The position numbers were made by a program, and so were the translations under genes. From contig CM034237.1 of NCBI GenBank assembly GCA_019916065.1, forward strand, positions 59,462,090-59,526,089: a stretch of DNA of 64,000 nt, in the 5' to 3' direction. The stretch comes from Vitellaria paradoxa (Eukaryota > Streptophyta > Magnoliopsida > Ericales > Sapotaceae). The stretch's first letter is position 1, and every line of letters starts with the position of its first letter. Under the pieces are notes generated by a model that saw nothing but the letters and a program-made list of their open reading frames with translations, ran no database searches and was not told where the DNA came from. Positions 1 to 13,248 of this stretch are shown here, piece by piece.

Positions 1-362
1 TTAAAATTTCTATATTTCCTAAGTTGTTCCATTTTTACAGTTGGATGCATCTAATTATTCAATTGCAAATATGCAAATTTTGGAAAAGACTAGTGCATAT
101 TTTTGGGACAAATCAATCATCCGTTTGTTTTGTTGAATAAAGAAATTAATTTGATAAGTTTCATCAGCTTTCTCTTTCTCTCCATGGTTGATATTTAATT
201 TTTGATTCATCAATTACATAGTTTCAGACATTATTTATATTTACTTAGAAAGATTTTTTTGCTCAGAACTCCTACTTGTAAGGTCGTGGTACGAATTAAT
301 CAACAAAGCATTATATTTGGAACGTTTTAATTTTGAACGTTGCATGCATTGATCATATGCAG
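1..362. other. Intron or upstream part of the TOM1-like gene
   Basis: AT-rich, with no recognisable coding sequence. It ends in a pyrimidine-poor acceptor (CATATGCAG) directly before the first visible TOM1-like exon, so it is read as the intron upstream of that exon. The first coding exon or exons (about 55 residues in family members) should lie beyond the left edge of the window. Confidence 0.5.
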
Positions 363-3300
363 ATTCAATTAATAAGGATTGAACTAAGAGTTCCAGAGTA
401 TGGTTGGACAACACAAAAGGTTTTCCATCTTATGAACTTCATTGTAAATGGAGGTAACTACTGAAGTCTTGGCAGTTATTAATTTTAGATGTTATTAATG
501 GGCTTAATTGTAGGCTGTTTATTTCAGTGCGTGCGATTGTGTTTGGATTTCACAACCAAGTGTTTCGTTTGCATCCAAGGGTAGGTTATCTGCTGTTCCA
601 GATTGTTTATTTCGGGTGTAAACCTACCAAATTAATTGAATTTAAGTCAAATCAATTCTATAGGAAGCTGCAGCTACAGCTTATTAACAAAATTCATCGA
701 GAAAATCTAAATGAATTAAAATGGGAATGTACTTTTTGTGTTATCATGTGGCTTTATACTGACATTGCTTCTTGTTTCTTGGACTAGGTACTTGTTTTGG
801 TACTGTTGGATCTTCCTGGACTTATTTTTTTCTCAACTTACACTCTTCTTGTCCTATTTTGGGCAGAGATATATCACCAGGCAAGTTAAAATTCTGTGTT
901 CTGTGCTCTGTGAACTGATCTATGATTTGCAAATTATCCCTCACAAGTGTGGCATTATGCTATTGAGTGCACTTTTTCTCTGTAATAAGGGCATGCGTTA
1001 TGAACTTTTCATTCTTCTAAATGACCAGGCAAGAAGTCTACCAACAGATAAACTGAGGATTATTTATATTTCAGTAAACGGTGGAATGTACTTTATACAG
1101 GTCTGCTTCGGCTCACTTTTGCTTTATTGTGCCACCAGCATGCGGCGTATAATTAATTGTTAGCTTGCTGATTATAACACTACTCCATTATTGACAATAA
1201 TCAGATGAACATGCACATAAAATTCAATACTGTCACATTTAGGCATTTGCATCAAATATTGGTGCAATCTGCATCTTGTGTAATTCAAAAAATATTGATT
1301 GGAACCCAACAATTACTGTTATTTCCTTCAATTTTTTGGACCTATTCTAACACTGTTGGCTTTAAGATATGTCATGGAATGTTTTTTTTTTTTAAATTAA
1401 AAAAAAAAAAGCAGGTTGAGCAAATACCTCTTATCCCTTTTGGGTGTATATAATATACATGAGTTCCAATTCTATGGTTCTGCTTTTAAACTTATGCCTG
1501 CTAACTAATCTAATGACTTGATTATTCATGGTTTAATAATCTGTCCGGCCGTCAACCCAAAGCGAAATGGGAAGGAGAATCAAATGAAGAAGTTACTGAA
1601 AAATTTTATAACTTTAATTGCTCAATCTTGAATATTGTATCTATCTATAGGTTGATTCTTAGCTGATTTTATGCATGCTGGGCTGCATGGAAGACACAAC
1701 AAATCATTAAATGTTTAATGTATCATGGTACTGCAATCAGTTGTTTCAAATGAATTCCTTCATAGCGTATTCCACTTAATAAAATTGTTAATTTAGCCAG
1801 CTATATCTTAAGCTTGCATAGTTACTGGATATATATATATATATATGTATGTATATATTTTTAAATTGTACCCTTTTGGCTAGCTTGTATGTAGCTTGGC
1901 TCACTATAACACTGGCTTTAAGTTCCTTCTGTGAATACATAATGGATAGCAATTTTTTGGTGTTTGAGTGTTTTAGCATGACTTATACCCTGGTCAAAAT
2001 TCCGTACTACAAGGTAGGTCATGACATGACTTCCCCTTCTGTATAAGAGTGCAGCATTTTTCATTCCACTCCTTGCCACAGTTTGTGCTTAGTTGGAATT
2101 TAAAATTTAAGGCTTCATGATTTGTAGCATAAACGGTTTGAGCAAGCATTATGGTGCAGGGAAAAATCGCAACTTCTATGGACTTTTCCCCTTTTATGTG
2201 ACAGCTTTCAAAAGTTGTTAATGTCTCAGGTTTGTATCTGGATATACATTTGGATAGATGACAACAGTGTCGTGGAATTCGTTGGAAATATATTCATCGC
2301 AGGTTAGGCATCTTATCTAGAGGTTTTATGCGTTTCACAAGCTTCATTTGTGGTGATTAAAATTTCCCTCGTTTCATCTTTTAGACTTTTAAGATCTTAA
2401 AGGGCATTGCTTTGTAACATTTGTTTCATTTTGTAATTTTTCCAGTGGTATCATTTCTAGCAGCATTAGGTTTTGCTGTATGGAGGAAGGTGAATCTTCA
2501 TAATCATGTCTATTGGGTTCTGTTATTTATGCATCTGAAGCATCTTCCATCTGATCATCCCTATACTTAATGTTTGTGTTTTCTCATTTTTTTTCTGTGT
2601 GATGGTGGATCCAATGCTTCTAGATTATTTTTCATGCTGAGACGTTTCCCTATTGAATCTAAAGGGAGAAGAGAAAAGCTTCACGAGGTCTGTACTTCGA
2701 ATGACTGTTTGTTTACTGGACAAACCATAATTGCTAGAAATCTTGTGAGACATCTTGGGCATTTGCATTTTCCCTGAAATTTTGAATGTGGTCTTTTTTT
2801 CCCATTATTTTTTTTTTATTGTGGTTTACAGCGTTAATATACATTTGGAAAAACATAGCAGCAAAGCTAAGGGTATTGGTGCTTATGTAGATGATCTGAA
2901 CATTCTTCAATGACAGTGAATGTGGCTGAAATTTCTATTTACAGGAAGATCCAGAGAGGAGAAACCAATGATTTCTGATGAACTTGACTTAATTTGGATG
3001 AGTAGGCTTATTTTTCATTATCGGAAAAAAAGGACAATATTATTAACAAAATTGGACACAATAGATTCCATTTATCACGATAGGACAAGGTACCGTATCA
3101 GTCAGTTCCGAATGTCATCCCTTTTGATTTGTCATTTGGAAACACTGAGCGCAAAATTTTCTTTTATCTGGTCACAACCTTCTGGTTAGCATACCAGTTT
3201 CGGTGAACTACTCTCCTTTATCTGCCTTCCAATATAACCACATCTTGTGGTTTAACTTTTAATAATCTCACAGAACTGAAAAAAAGGTCTGGTTAACTTT

Positions 3301-4588
3301 TAGGCGTGCCTTCTGCACTAACTTATGGAATTGATGACTTAGCCCGGGTTTTCAAGCCATATCATTGATATCTCAATTTAATGCTGAAACCTTGAACAGA
3401 AAAATTCTCTTACTAGTTTATAGGGGCTTCTCTTATTATTTGGGAATTACAATTTGCTTTACCTATCACATATTCACATGGAAAGGAACAGTTAATAAGC
3501 AAATTGATGTTTTTCGAGGTTATATAATATGTTTATCAAATCATGAGTGTGACTGCGATTTGAATTCTTCCTTGCAACTAGATTAACTACTGAAAATCTC
3601 TGGTGCACTTGTGCATTTTGGGGGATACCCTTTTCTAAATATTTCACATAAATAGTAGGTTAATTAGTCCAAGTAACTTGCTGCTAAATATGTGCTAATT
3701 GTGGCAGGTCGGATCTGTGACTGCCATATGCTTCACCTGTTTTCTGTAAGATGTTTTATGGTAAGTCTTGGACTGTTCTGTGCACTAGTTAATTCAAGGA
3801 AGTGCTCTCCTGAGAATAGTGTTTCTTTTTTTTTTTTTTTTTTATTTTTTTCTTTGAACGATTGCATCATGTGGGCTATATATGACAAACATTATTAGAG
3901 ATTTATGTGGTCATTCTATCAAAAGTAACATTGTTAGTTTTTATTTTACTTTCCTTTTTTTTTTTTTTTTTTCCTTTTTTTTTTTCAACTGGCCTTTCTA
4001 TTCTGGATTAGATGGGTGAACAACTGGCAACCCCCTACCACCAAAAAATGAAAACAAAATATATGTGAAAAAAATGGTTAGCCGTTTGTGTCAAAAGAAA
4101 GTTCCTGCTTCTACATGATCCATCTTGAACATCGCTTCCGGTTGGCAACTCTTTTGAACGAGTACCAGGCAGTGAAATCTTTTGAGAGTATCTCAAACCC
4201 CAATGGTTGAAGTCAATTAAAAGGGGTGTAGTTAGTCAATGTGCTGCTTTCTTTACTTGCTTTCAATATCCTACATATGCATTCTAACTCAATTCTCCGT
4301 ATGCAGGTTTTTCTGTCAGCTTTTGATTCTGATGCATCGCTCGATGTATTGGATCACCCAGTTCTAAACTTAATCTATTACATGGTACTCTACAAAGGCT
4401 TGTATAATAATTTGACTTATATAATTTCAGATAACTTGTTCATTTTTCAAAGTTTATTGATTTTTTTTCTGACTATTATTGATTCCAAAAAACAGTTAGT
4501 TGAGATCCTACCTTCAGCTCTCGTTCTCTACATACTGCGTAAGTTGCCTCCAAAGAGAATATCAGCCCAGTATCATCCAATCCGTTAG
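363..4588 (+). CDS. TOM1/TOM3-like (tobamovirus multiplication protein family) multipass membrane protein, 5'-partial, two frameshifts
   Basis: Plant family of seven-pass tonoplast/endomembrane proteins, known as host factors that anchor tobamovirus replication complexes; their normal cellular role is less clear. Ten coding exons are visible: 363-453, 528-580, 788-880, 1029-1100, 2230-2302, 2446-2489, 2624-2687, 3708-3760, 4307-4384, 4496-4588. Family signatures are clear: [62 protein letters not shown], and the C-terminus LRKLPPKR...QYHPIR before TAG. About 239 codons are present, against about 290 residues for the family; the missing part is N-terminal. Two exons do not keep frame. Exon 2446-2489 is 44 nt where 46 is expected; a T run after ALGF is 2 short before LYGGR. 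Exon 3708-3760 is 53 nt where 54 is expected, one base short between CFL and VRC. All other exons keep phase. Either assembly indels or a decaying copy. The intron at 881-1028 begins with GC. Confidence 0.9.
881..1028 (+). other. GC-AG intron in the TOM1-like gene
   Basis: The exon ending ...EIYHQ stops at 880 with CACCAG and the intron starts GCAAGT. The next exon resumes at 1029 after ATGACCAG with ARSLPTDK. The protein join matches the family exactly, so the donor dinucleotide is GC, not GT. The rest of the donor (CAG before, AAGT after) is strong, as is usual for GC donors. Confidence 0.75.
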
Positions 4589-5417
4589 TTATGGTGGATC
4601 ATCACTCTGAGCATCACTACTTGTTTTTTTCACCTTGAAAATTGGTTGCGGTAATAGATGCTAGTGGAGTCAAAAAAGCTGAGAGAATCAAATTCAGATA
4701 TGCCATCCCAGTATTGCCCTAAGTGATTTTAGCATTCTTTTCCCCCATGTATAATACACACAGCTCTCTCTGCAACAAGCAGATGCAGATTTGGTGAATT
4801 CATTTCCTCGTGGATTCCCTAGCTTGAAAGTTTGGGTATTGTAAACATTTCATTAGGCTGGAAGGAATTTTGTTTCATTTTACTCTTTATTAGATAGGGT
4901 GCTACTTTCTTCAGTCTTTAGGTTTTCAACATCACTTTCAAAGTGCATTGTACCATACTCAATATCAATAGTAATTTTGTTTGGTTTGGTTGTTCCCTGG
5001 TTTTCCTTTCAGCTTCTGCTCCTAGTTTAATGGTCAGAAATCAAAATTTCACCTCCAAAATGGTTTCCATCTGATCGATGCTTACCCATGAAGTGGACAC
5101 TTTTTAAATGTTGTTATATCCGTATCCAATAATGTATACTTTGAACACTTAAATGTATGTGTAAACAAAATTTCAGCTAAAACAAATGATCAAAGTGCCC
5201 CATACCAACCAGAAGGTATAGCAAATTCCAGACTGAATTACAATATGAACGTTCAAAAGCTTGTGCAAAAGTAGCGACATGCATACAGGTTCAACCATCT
5301 GATAAAGGTTTCTCTTCGGTCTCGAACTAATTCTGTGAACAGATTAACACACTAGCTGCAATTCAAACTAACATTTGTGCATTCTTCCCCAGTATCTGAT
5401 TAATTTTGTTGAGCTTC
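4589..5417. other. Intergenic region between convergent TOM1-like and Derlin-2 genes
   Basis: Contains the 3' untranslated regions of two convergent genes. No coding sequence, RNA gene or mobile element was recognised. Confidence 0.5.
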
Positions 5418-5582
5418 CTACATTTGTGGGGGAGCAAATCTCACATTTGCAGGCCGTGCCACCACCACGGGCACATCTGCAAACAATGATCGAATAAAGG
5501 ATGGAGTTTGAAGGGGACGGTGGCCTGTCATTAGTGGATACACAACGTCGAGAAAATAGTAGGCATGACCAGCCATCATTCC

Positions 5583-6463
5583 CTGAACCGCAAAATCTGA
5601 TTTAGTTTCAAGATGAGGCAAGATATGTAAGCGTGTACATATGATTATATATATATATATATATATAAACCGCCAGCAAAATGACTGAACAAAATGGATA
5701 TTATGCAACATGCAATAGATTGTTGTCCCAGCTAAATGACAAAGCGTTCTCTCATTACAGAAGATACTATGACTAGAATTAGCGAATAGAAAGTGTGGAC
5801 CACAATCAAGTGAAGGTTCAGCGCAAAGTATATATGATGCATATGTTGGATGCATACTCAAAGTCACATTTCTAAATTTCTTCCAATATCTTCCATCAAA
5901 ATAGGTGTATATTGTGAAATTTCATGAGTGGAATTGCGTTGAACTAATGTAAGCCATATATAACAAGTTTATCTTAAGGTTTGTAGCCTAAAATGGTTGT
6001 TTCTACCTAAATTTAATCCCCAAATTTCATATTTAAGTTCTGAAAAATGAAATGGTGAAAAGATGAGAGGATTATAAAACGGCTTGACGTTCAGATTGCC
6101 AACCTATGAAAAAGATTTCCTCTTTGATTGACTAGTTCGAAGATTATGAGCAAGGATGGCACATATTTAATGGTGAGCTAAGAGACATGCAAGTGCCTTT
6201 GGGATTTATGGCTTTTCAACAGGGGTATTCGGAAAATCATGTCTAGCAAGGTGATGCCTTCCATTTCGTTTAGAATTCACCAAAATACTAAAATCCCTCC
6301 ACTCATTCATCCCAAATAATAATAAACCAATGTGGACCATATTCACCGCACGCATTGTATAGGTCAATGGAATCTCTATGCTCAAAACCCAATTCAAGTA
6401 GTCATTTATTTAAAGAATGCTCACTTAAGATGACTAGGGCAAGAAATGAAACTTTAAACACAC
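5583..6463 (-). other. Last intron of the Derlin-2 remnant
   Basis: AT-rich, with an (AT)n run near 5646-5668. It starts with GTGTGT on the minus strand and ends TTGCGGTTCAG. No other feature was seen. Confidence 0.6.
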
Positions 6464-6849
6464 CAGTAAATCCACCCAAGCACTAGCCCCAACAAGGACA
6501 GAGAATCCCAAGAGAACCTGCAGAAGAAGTAACTACTGCTGTAAGTGATAAAGAACAAAAGGAAATTTGTATGCAGAAATGCAATCGTGAGATAATAACA
6601 AAAAGAAATTTGCATGTAGAAATGTAATGGGAAGATAATACAGAAAAAATTTGCCTGCAAAACTGTAATCACAAGATAATTTAAATAAACAAAATAACCC
6701 TAAGATTTCCTGTTAACTTTCAGAGTGAAGCGTTTCTCAATAAGAAAAGAAACCAAATGATTTGAAATAATATATTAAAACAAGATATATTTTATTCTTC
6801 AAGTATAAATTTCAATTGAGAAAGCGTCGTGATATTAATTAAAGAAATA

Positions 6850-7148
6850 TGACGTAGCTCGGCTACGAAAGAACAAGAAACTAAAGAAAAACGAAGAAGA
6901 AAGGCTGAAAGAAAAATTATTAGGGTTTCAATATCATCAAGTCTGTCTAAAAGAATAACGTAAGGTGCTATTTATAAGCACCAATAAAAACCCTAACCCT
7001 AATAGGTAAATCCAAAACAAATACAATTAAATAAATAAACTAATTAATATTCCAGAAAAATATGAATAAATAAAGAAACTAATAATAATAAAAGTCATTA
7101 TTGGACTTGGGCCTCCTATCTCGTCTAGGCCTACTCCATGCTCCATCA
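6850..7148 (-). repeat. 3' LTR of the Ty3-gypsy element
   Basis: 299 bp, nearly identical to 13249-13545. On the minus strand it runs TGATGGAGC...TACGTCA. Its first 70 bp also encode the C-terminal tail of the polyprotein, which stops at 7079. It carries a short telomere-like AAACCCTAACCCTAA box, which is not a telomere. Confidence 0.93.
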
Positions 7149-10100
7149 TTCTCCCCGGGTTGAAAAGAACTCTGCTCCGAAGAGTGGGAGGAAAGATAAC
7201 AATCCAACAATGAAGGATCCAACTGATGAAGATCATCCTCCAGTATCCAAGTAGCATCAGAATCAGGGCGACCATGCCATTTGACAAGGAAGCGACGAAA
7301 ACCACCATCTCGAGAAGTCACGAACTCATCATCAAGGATAGTGTCTACCATCTCCTTAGAATACTGTAACGAAGGCACAAATGGTGCACCTTTTCTAGCT
7401 CCACCTGCAGACACACTGAAGGCAAAGTAGGAGGCTCAAAAGTGCCTCGGTAAGGTAGTAAATCCTCTACATTGAAAACAGGACTAATATCCATTTCATT
7501 AGGCAAATCAAGAAGATATGCATTAGATCCCAGTCTACGAATGATAGAATAAGGGCCCATGGCTCTTGCATAAAGTTTTTTTGAAAATGTTTTTGGAATT
7601 CTTTCAGGACGAATGCGAACCATGACATATTCACCAACATTAAATTCCCTAGATTTACGATGCACATCAGCAGCTAGTTTATACTCTTCATTACTTAGAG
7701 AAATCTTTCGCTTAATCTCAGCATGTAAGTCATGGATATGTTTGGCAAAGTTTTCTGCAGGTTCAGACACACGCATATGAGGTGGCAAAGGAACAAGATC
7801 AATGGGTGTGCGGGGTGAGTAGCCATTAACAATTTGAAAAGGACTTTTACCAGTTGAACGATTAACAGAATTGTTATAAGCAAACTCAGCTGTAGGCAAA
7901 ATTAAATCCCAAACACCTTGTTTTACCCCAACCAAACACCTAAGCATATCACCCAAACTACGATTAACAACTTCAGTTTGACCATCAGTTTGAGGATGAA
8001 AAGCAGATGAAAATTTCAAAGTGGTTCCAAACAATTTCCAAAGAGTTTTCCAAAAATAGCTAACAAATTTCACATCCCTATCAGATACAATGGTGGAAGG
8101 CAAGCCATGTAATTTAACAACTTCTCTAAAGAATAATTTAGCAATATGTGAAGATCATTAGTTTTGTTACATGGAATAAAATGTGCCATCTTAGAAAACC
8201 TATCAACTACAACCAAAATAGAATCATGTCCTCTAGCAGTTTTAGGCAATCCAAGAACAAAATCCATGCTAACATCCTTCCAAGGTTCATGAGGAACAGG
8301 CAAAGGAGTATATAAACCAGTGTTTTTTTCTTAGCCTTAGCTAACTGACATGTTCTACATTGTGCAACTATCCTAGCAACATCCCTTTTCAGAGAAGGCC
8401 AATAGAATCTATCCTCAACCAATGCCATAGTTTTATCTCTCCCAAAATGTCCAGCTAAACCACCTGCATGCATCTCCCAAACTAACAAATCCCTAAGTGA
8501 TGTTCGAGGTATACACAATTTAGTCACTTTAAACAAATAACCATTTTCAACAAGAAAGTCAACATACTCATGACGGTTACCTTTACTAACCTCACCATAA
8601 ATAATACCAAAGTCAGGACATGCAGAATACTCATCCTTCAATCTATCAAACCCAATGACATGAGCACTCATACGATGAAGTGTAACAGTTAATCTACTAA
8701 GTGCATCAGCAGCTTTATTTTCAATACCAGCACGATGATTAATCACAAAAGAATATTCATTCAAAAATTCAACCCACTTAGCATGTCGAGCATTCAATTT
8801 CTTTTGTGAGTTTAAATACTTAAAGCTTGGTGGTCAGAAAACAACACAAATTCAGTAGGCAATAAATAAATCTCCAAAAGCGAAGACTTTGCACTATAGC
8901 ATAAAACTCTTTATCATATGTAGAATATCGTCTTTTAGCATCATTGAGTTTTTCACTAAAGAAAGCTTAGGATGACCTTCTTGACTTAAGACACCACCAA
9001 TACCTACACCTGATGCATCACAAGCAACCTCAAAAACTTTGGTAAAATCAGGATGTCTCAAAACAGGTGCCTCAGTCATTTTTACTTGATTTCTGAAGGC
9101 CTGGCTAGCAGCATTAGACCATTGAAACTCCTCATTTTTTAAACATTCTGTGATAGGAGCCATAATGGTGCTAAATCCTCTTATAAATCTCCGATAGAAA
9201 GAAGCTAAACCATGAAAACTACGAGCCTCAGTGACAGATTTTGGTTCAGGCCACTCCCTAATAACTTTAACCTTTTCGGGGTCAGCTGAAATGCCATATG
9301 CAGACACGATAAAGCCTAAGAAAAGTACTTGGGGTTGCATGAAAGAACACTTCTTAAGGTTAACATAAAGTTTAGCCTCTCGAAGAGTGAGAAAAACTGT
9401 CGAAGATGTTCTAAATGCGCTTCTTTGGATTTGCTATAGATCAGTATATCATCAAAGTAGACCACCAAAAATTTACCAATGAAAGGCTGTAGGACATGGG
9501 TCATAACTCTCATGAAAGTACTAGGAGCATTAGACAAACCAAAAGGCATAACTAACCACTCAAATAAACCATCTTGTGTTTTAAATGCAGTTTTCCACTC
9601 ATCTCCTGGCCTAACACGAATTTGATGATAACCACTACGCAAATCTATCTTAGAGAACCAGCTAGAACCAGCTAATAAATCCAACATATCTTCAAGGCGA
9701 GGAATAGGAAATCTATACTTGATTGTGATCTTATTGATGGCTCTACTATCCACACACATTCTCCAAGATCCATCTTTCTTAGGTGTCAACAAAGCTGGCA
9801 CCGCACAAGGACTAAGGCTATGCCTAACAATCCTCTCTCTAAAAGTCCTTCTACTTGCCTATTCAACTCCTCTCGCTCTTTAGGGTTCATTCTATAATGT
9901 GGAAGGTTAGGCAGTTGAGAACCTGGAACTAGGTCTATAGCATGTGGATATCTCTCAAAGGTGGTAATTCACTAGGTAATTCATTGGGCACCACATCAAT
10001 AAAATCATCTAGTAATTTCTTCACTTCCAAAGGAACATCAGTAATCGAAAAGTCAGATGAAACTTCCTTTGCTACTAAAGCTAAGCACATACCAGTCTCC

Positions 10101-12141
10101 ATTCCCTCTCTCTCAAACTTCTTACATTTTAAAATATGCAAATTTTGTTCAGGAAGTTTAGGGATGTCACGTTTACCATTGTAACTTTTTGGCTTAGCAG
10201 GTCTCAAAATAATGTTCTTACCCTTATACTTAAATGAATAGATATTATCCTTGCCAAAATTGGTAGCATTAAGATCATAAAGCCAAGGGCGACCTAAGAG
10301 ACATGGGCAACATCCATGGTAGCACATCACAATAGATTTCATCCTTATAATCCCCATTTGAATAGAACTAGACACCGTTGAGTGACAGGCAAAGTATGGT
10401 CATTCACCCAAGCTACCCTAAAAGGATTTGGATGTGGTTCTACTTTCAGGTTTAACAATTTAACAGCATCCTTAGAAACCACATTCATTGAACTACCCCC
10501 ATCAATCACTAACTTACACTTCTTATCTCCACTTTGTATGACTGTGTGAAAAATACTAGTACGCTTCCAATTATCATTATCTACAGTCGTGGACAGTACA
10601 CATCTAACCACACCACACACATCAACGTCAAAATCTTCCTGAAGACCATTTTCATCACCGGAATATTCTAAAGGATCAACAATTTGGTCTTCCTCAATTT
10701 CTACACTACTTTGTTCAACATCTAATGCCAAGGCACGTTGGGGACAACGAGATGCAATATGACCCTTTTGATGACACTTATGACAAATAATCGAAGGATT
10801 ACTAGCCTTAGACTCACTATGAGAAGCAACTGGGAGAAGTTACGCACACTAGACTCCTTGCTCCTAACGTTATTGGGCTTAACATTACCATTTGATGACA
10901 TGGACTGTGACTTGGGCTGACTTATTTGTGCAAAAGAGGAAGGTCTATTGAACTTTCAACTTCTAGGGCTTTTTGATATGCATCCTCTACAGTGTGTGGT
11001 GCATGCAATTTAACCATCTTTTGAATGTCAAACCTAAGACCATTAACAAATCGGGTGCAGGTAGCAAATTGATCCTCAACATGGAACTCACTACACCTAA
11101 GCCTAGCTTCCTCAAATTTGGCAGAATATCAGCTACACTAAGAGTCATTTGTTTTAAATTAATCATGTTGGAGAACAACTGACTCTTATATGATGGAGGA
11201 ATGTACTTTTCTTGCAACTTGGCTTTCATAACTGCCCATTGGGTGATAGGTGGTTCACCCATACGAATCATGTCTTGCAACACATTTTGCCAATACATTT
11301 TGCTGAATTGGTTAATTTCATTTTTGCAAACCTAATACGTTCACTATCAATCATTTCATACCAATCAAAATATTCCTCAATAGCAACTAACCAATCAGAG
11401 AAAACATTAGGATCCATTCTACCATCAAATTCAGGAGCACTAATCTTGACTTTTGTTGTGATATCTCTTGGAGGTTGTCTAACTTGCCTATCATGATCTC
11501 TACCCCAATTACCATTAACCCTAGGCTGGTATCGCTGAGGAGCGATATCTTCTCTCACCTGATTTGGTGATGGTTTTGCCTTGGGGGTTGGTAATCTAGT
11601 GGAAAGTTAATATTGGCAGGTTGAAACTGATCAACTAGGTTGAACTGAGAACCTCCTATATCAGAAAACCTTGTATGAGGTTGAGCAATTGAATTACTAC
11701 CCAAGTTCATTTTACCCAGATTATCATGCAAACCATTTGTGAATTCATCAAATTGATGTGAACCCCCAGATGGACTTGAACCCCCAGTGTGTGTTGACCC
11801 AAAGAGTTTTCTAGCAGTTTCATCAACATGTTCACCTATCTCATGTTTACCCAAATATTTTAAAAGCAAATCCATTTTTTGATTCATTGCATGAGTTTGT
11901 TGTTCGAGGGCAGATTGACGTTGAGTTAATTGACCACACATTGAATTTAAATTACTTACCGATGCAGTGACTAAATCAAATTGAGCTTTATTTGCATCAT
12001 GATGACGGGTAATACATGCTAGACTATCATTTAAATCTTGAGATAAGGCTTGTAGTCTTAAATCAAAATTATTAAGTCTCTCAATCGGGTCTTTTGTGTT
12101 AGAGGAGAAGGTTCAATGGTGTCACTTTTTGTGGCTGACAT
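7079..12141 (-). pseudogene. gag-pol polyprotein of the Ty3-gypsy chromovirus, broken by frameshifts
   Basis: Likely start MSATKSD at 12141. The frame is lost within about 20 codons by one missing base near 12080 and recovers as coiled, Gln-rich gag sequence (11555-11941). The gag core is at 10987-11558. The zinc knuckle CHKCHQKGHIASRC (CX2CX4HX4C) is at 10744-10785, in frame with the protease, whose active site reads VIDGGSSMNVVS (DGG, as in many plant chromoviruses). Reverse transcriptase is at 9316-9801 with [11 protein letters not shown] near 9440-9467. RNase H starts near 9040 (ACDASG) and ends near 8690 (ADALSRL). The integrase zinc domain (HAGGLAGHFGRDK...CRTCQLAK) is at 8340-8480 and its core at 7700-8300 ([25 protein letters not shown]). 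The chromodomain is at about 7195-7355 (FLVKWHGRPDSDATWILEDDL). At least six frame changes leave it non-functional as read. Confidence 0.9.
7149..7159 (-). other. Polypurine tract of the Ty3-gypsy element
   Basis: On the minus strand CCCGGGGAGAA abuts the LTR start TGATGG. It lies inside the open reading frame (codons for P-G-E-N), so the plus-strand primer is also coding sequence. Confidence 0.7.
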
Positions 12142-13234
12142 GCTGAGATAAAGAAAAATTTCGCTAGGTAAAGATTTATAATTATATGCTAATGCAACAA
12201 ACACAAACCTAAAAATTTTTTTAATGCGATTATATGCCACAATTTGCACGAATCACAAAAAATTAATTAAACAATTTTTTTTAATATTCTTTATGCTTAT
12301 CAAATAAACTGGAATCTAAAAACTCAAACAAATACCTAAATATCATAAATATTAATCGAGTTTTCAAAGTAAAAGAAAATTTACCTCGTTGAAGAACCTT
12401 TGAGATGCCTACAATACCTTAGTATTGTTGCAAGAGAACCAAACAAGGTGTGTTTTTTTTTTTTTTTTTTTTTTGCGGTGGAAAACCTTCTCGAATTTAG
12501 GAGTAAAAACCACGAGGCCTTGGTCCACCAAAAACTTCACTATCAATCAAATTGCGAGTACACAAGGTATCCCTTGCTTCACAAATGCAGCATTGTCTGG
12601 ACTGTATAACTCTCTGTAGCGTTCCTGAACTGATGATCCCTTCAGTCAAATTACAGAACCATATGTTTAAACCTTCTGTCAAAATTTCAACTTGATCCAA
12701 CGGTTGATTGAAGAGATATCACCCTTTAAAGAAAACTGCACTGAACAGTCAACAAGTTTCCCTATTTTCTGATCACCACTGTTTGGTCTACCGGAACTCA
12801 CCACAGGAATCCGATATGGATAATCCAACCCTTCAGAATATAGAACCAGATGTTCTGAACAATCTGACCAAAAACTAAACCGATCCAACGGTTAGCCAAG
12901 GAGATGAAGGCAATTGATGAAGACTGCGCACAAAAAAAACTGCAACTCTGCACTTCCAAACAGCTCTGTTCGGAAACGCCGTTCTCACTGCTGGAAGTTC
13001 AAATCTACGATCCAGCCGTCCAAACACAAGAATCACAAGAGAGGGATGTACTGATCAAATTTCAGGCCAATCCGACGGTGAATAAAGAAGATATAGCCTG
13101 TAAAACTTGCTGCATACAAGCCCCCTTTTTTTTTTCTTCTCTCTTCGTCTCCTGTTCGTTATACCCTATTTTTCTCTTCTTGCGACTAGGGTTTGAGATG
13201 AATAATGAGTTTTCGTTAATTATAGATCGATTTA
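12142..13234 (-). other. 5' leader of the Ty3-gypsy element
   Basis: About 1.1 kb between the primer-binding site and gag. It contains a long T run (12451-12473), a TTTTTTTTTCTTCTCTC stretch near 13128, and three or four degenerate copies of a motif around (G/C)ATCC(A/G)ACGGT followed by GA-rich sequence at about 12694, 12881, 13010 and 13070. No protein-coding region was recognised. Confidence 0.6.
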
Positions 13235-13245
13235 CTCTGATACCA
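13235..13245 (-). other. Primer-binding site (initiator tRNA-Met type), Ty3-gypsy
   Basis: On the minus strand TGGTATCAGAG begins 3 nt after the 5' LTR terminus ACGTCA. It matches the 3' end of plant initiator tRNA-Met, the primer used by most plant gypsy and copia elements. Confidence 0.85.
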
Positions 13246-13248
13246 AAT

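Noticed and set aside
5583..5867. Upstream extension of the last Derlin exon
   Set aside because: The extra residues are translated intron with an (AT)n run; a clean acceptor at 5583-5585 marks the exon start.
6985..7003. Telomere-like AAACCCTAACCCTAA
   Set aside because: It is a two-unit box inside an LTR, and the other LTR has a diverged version; not a telomere.
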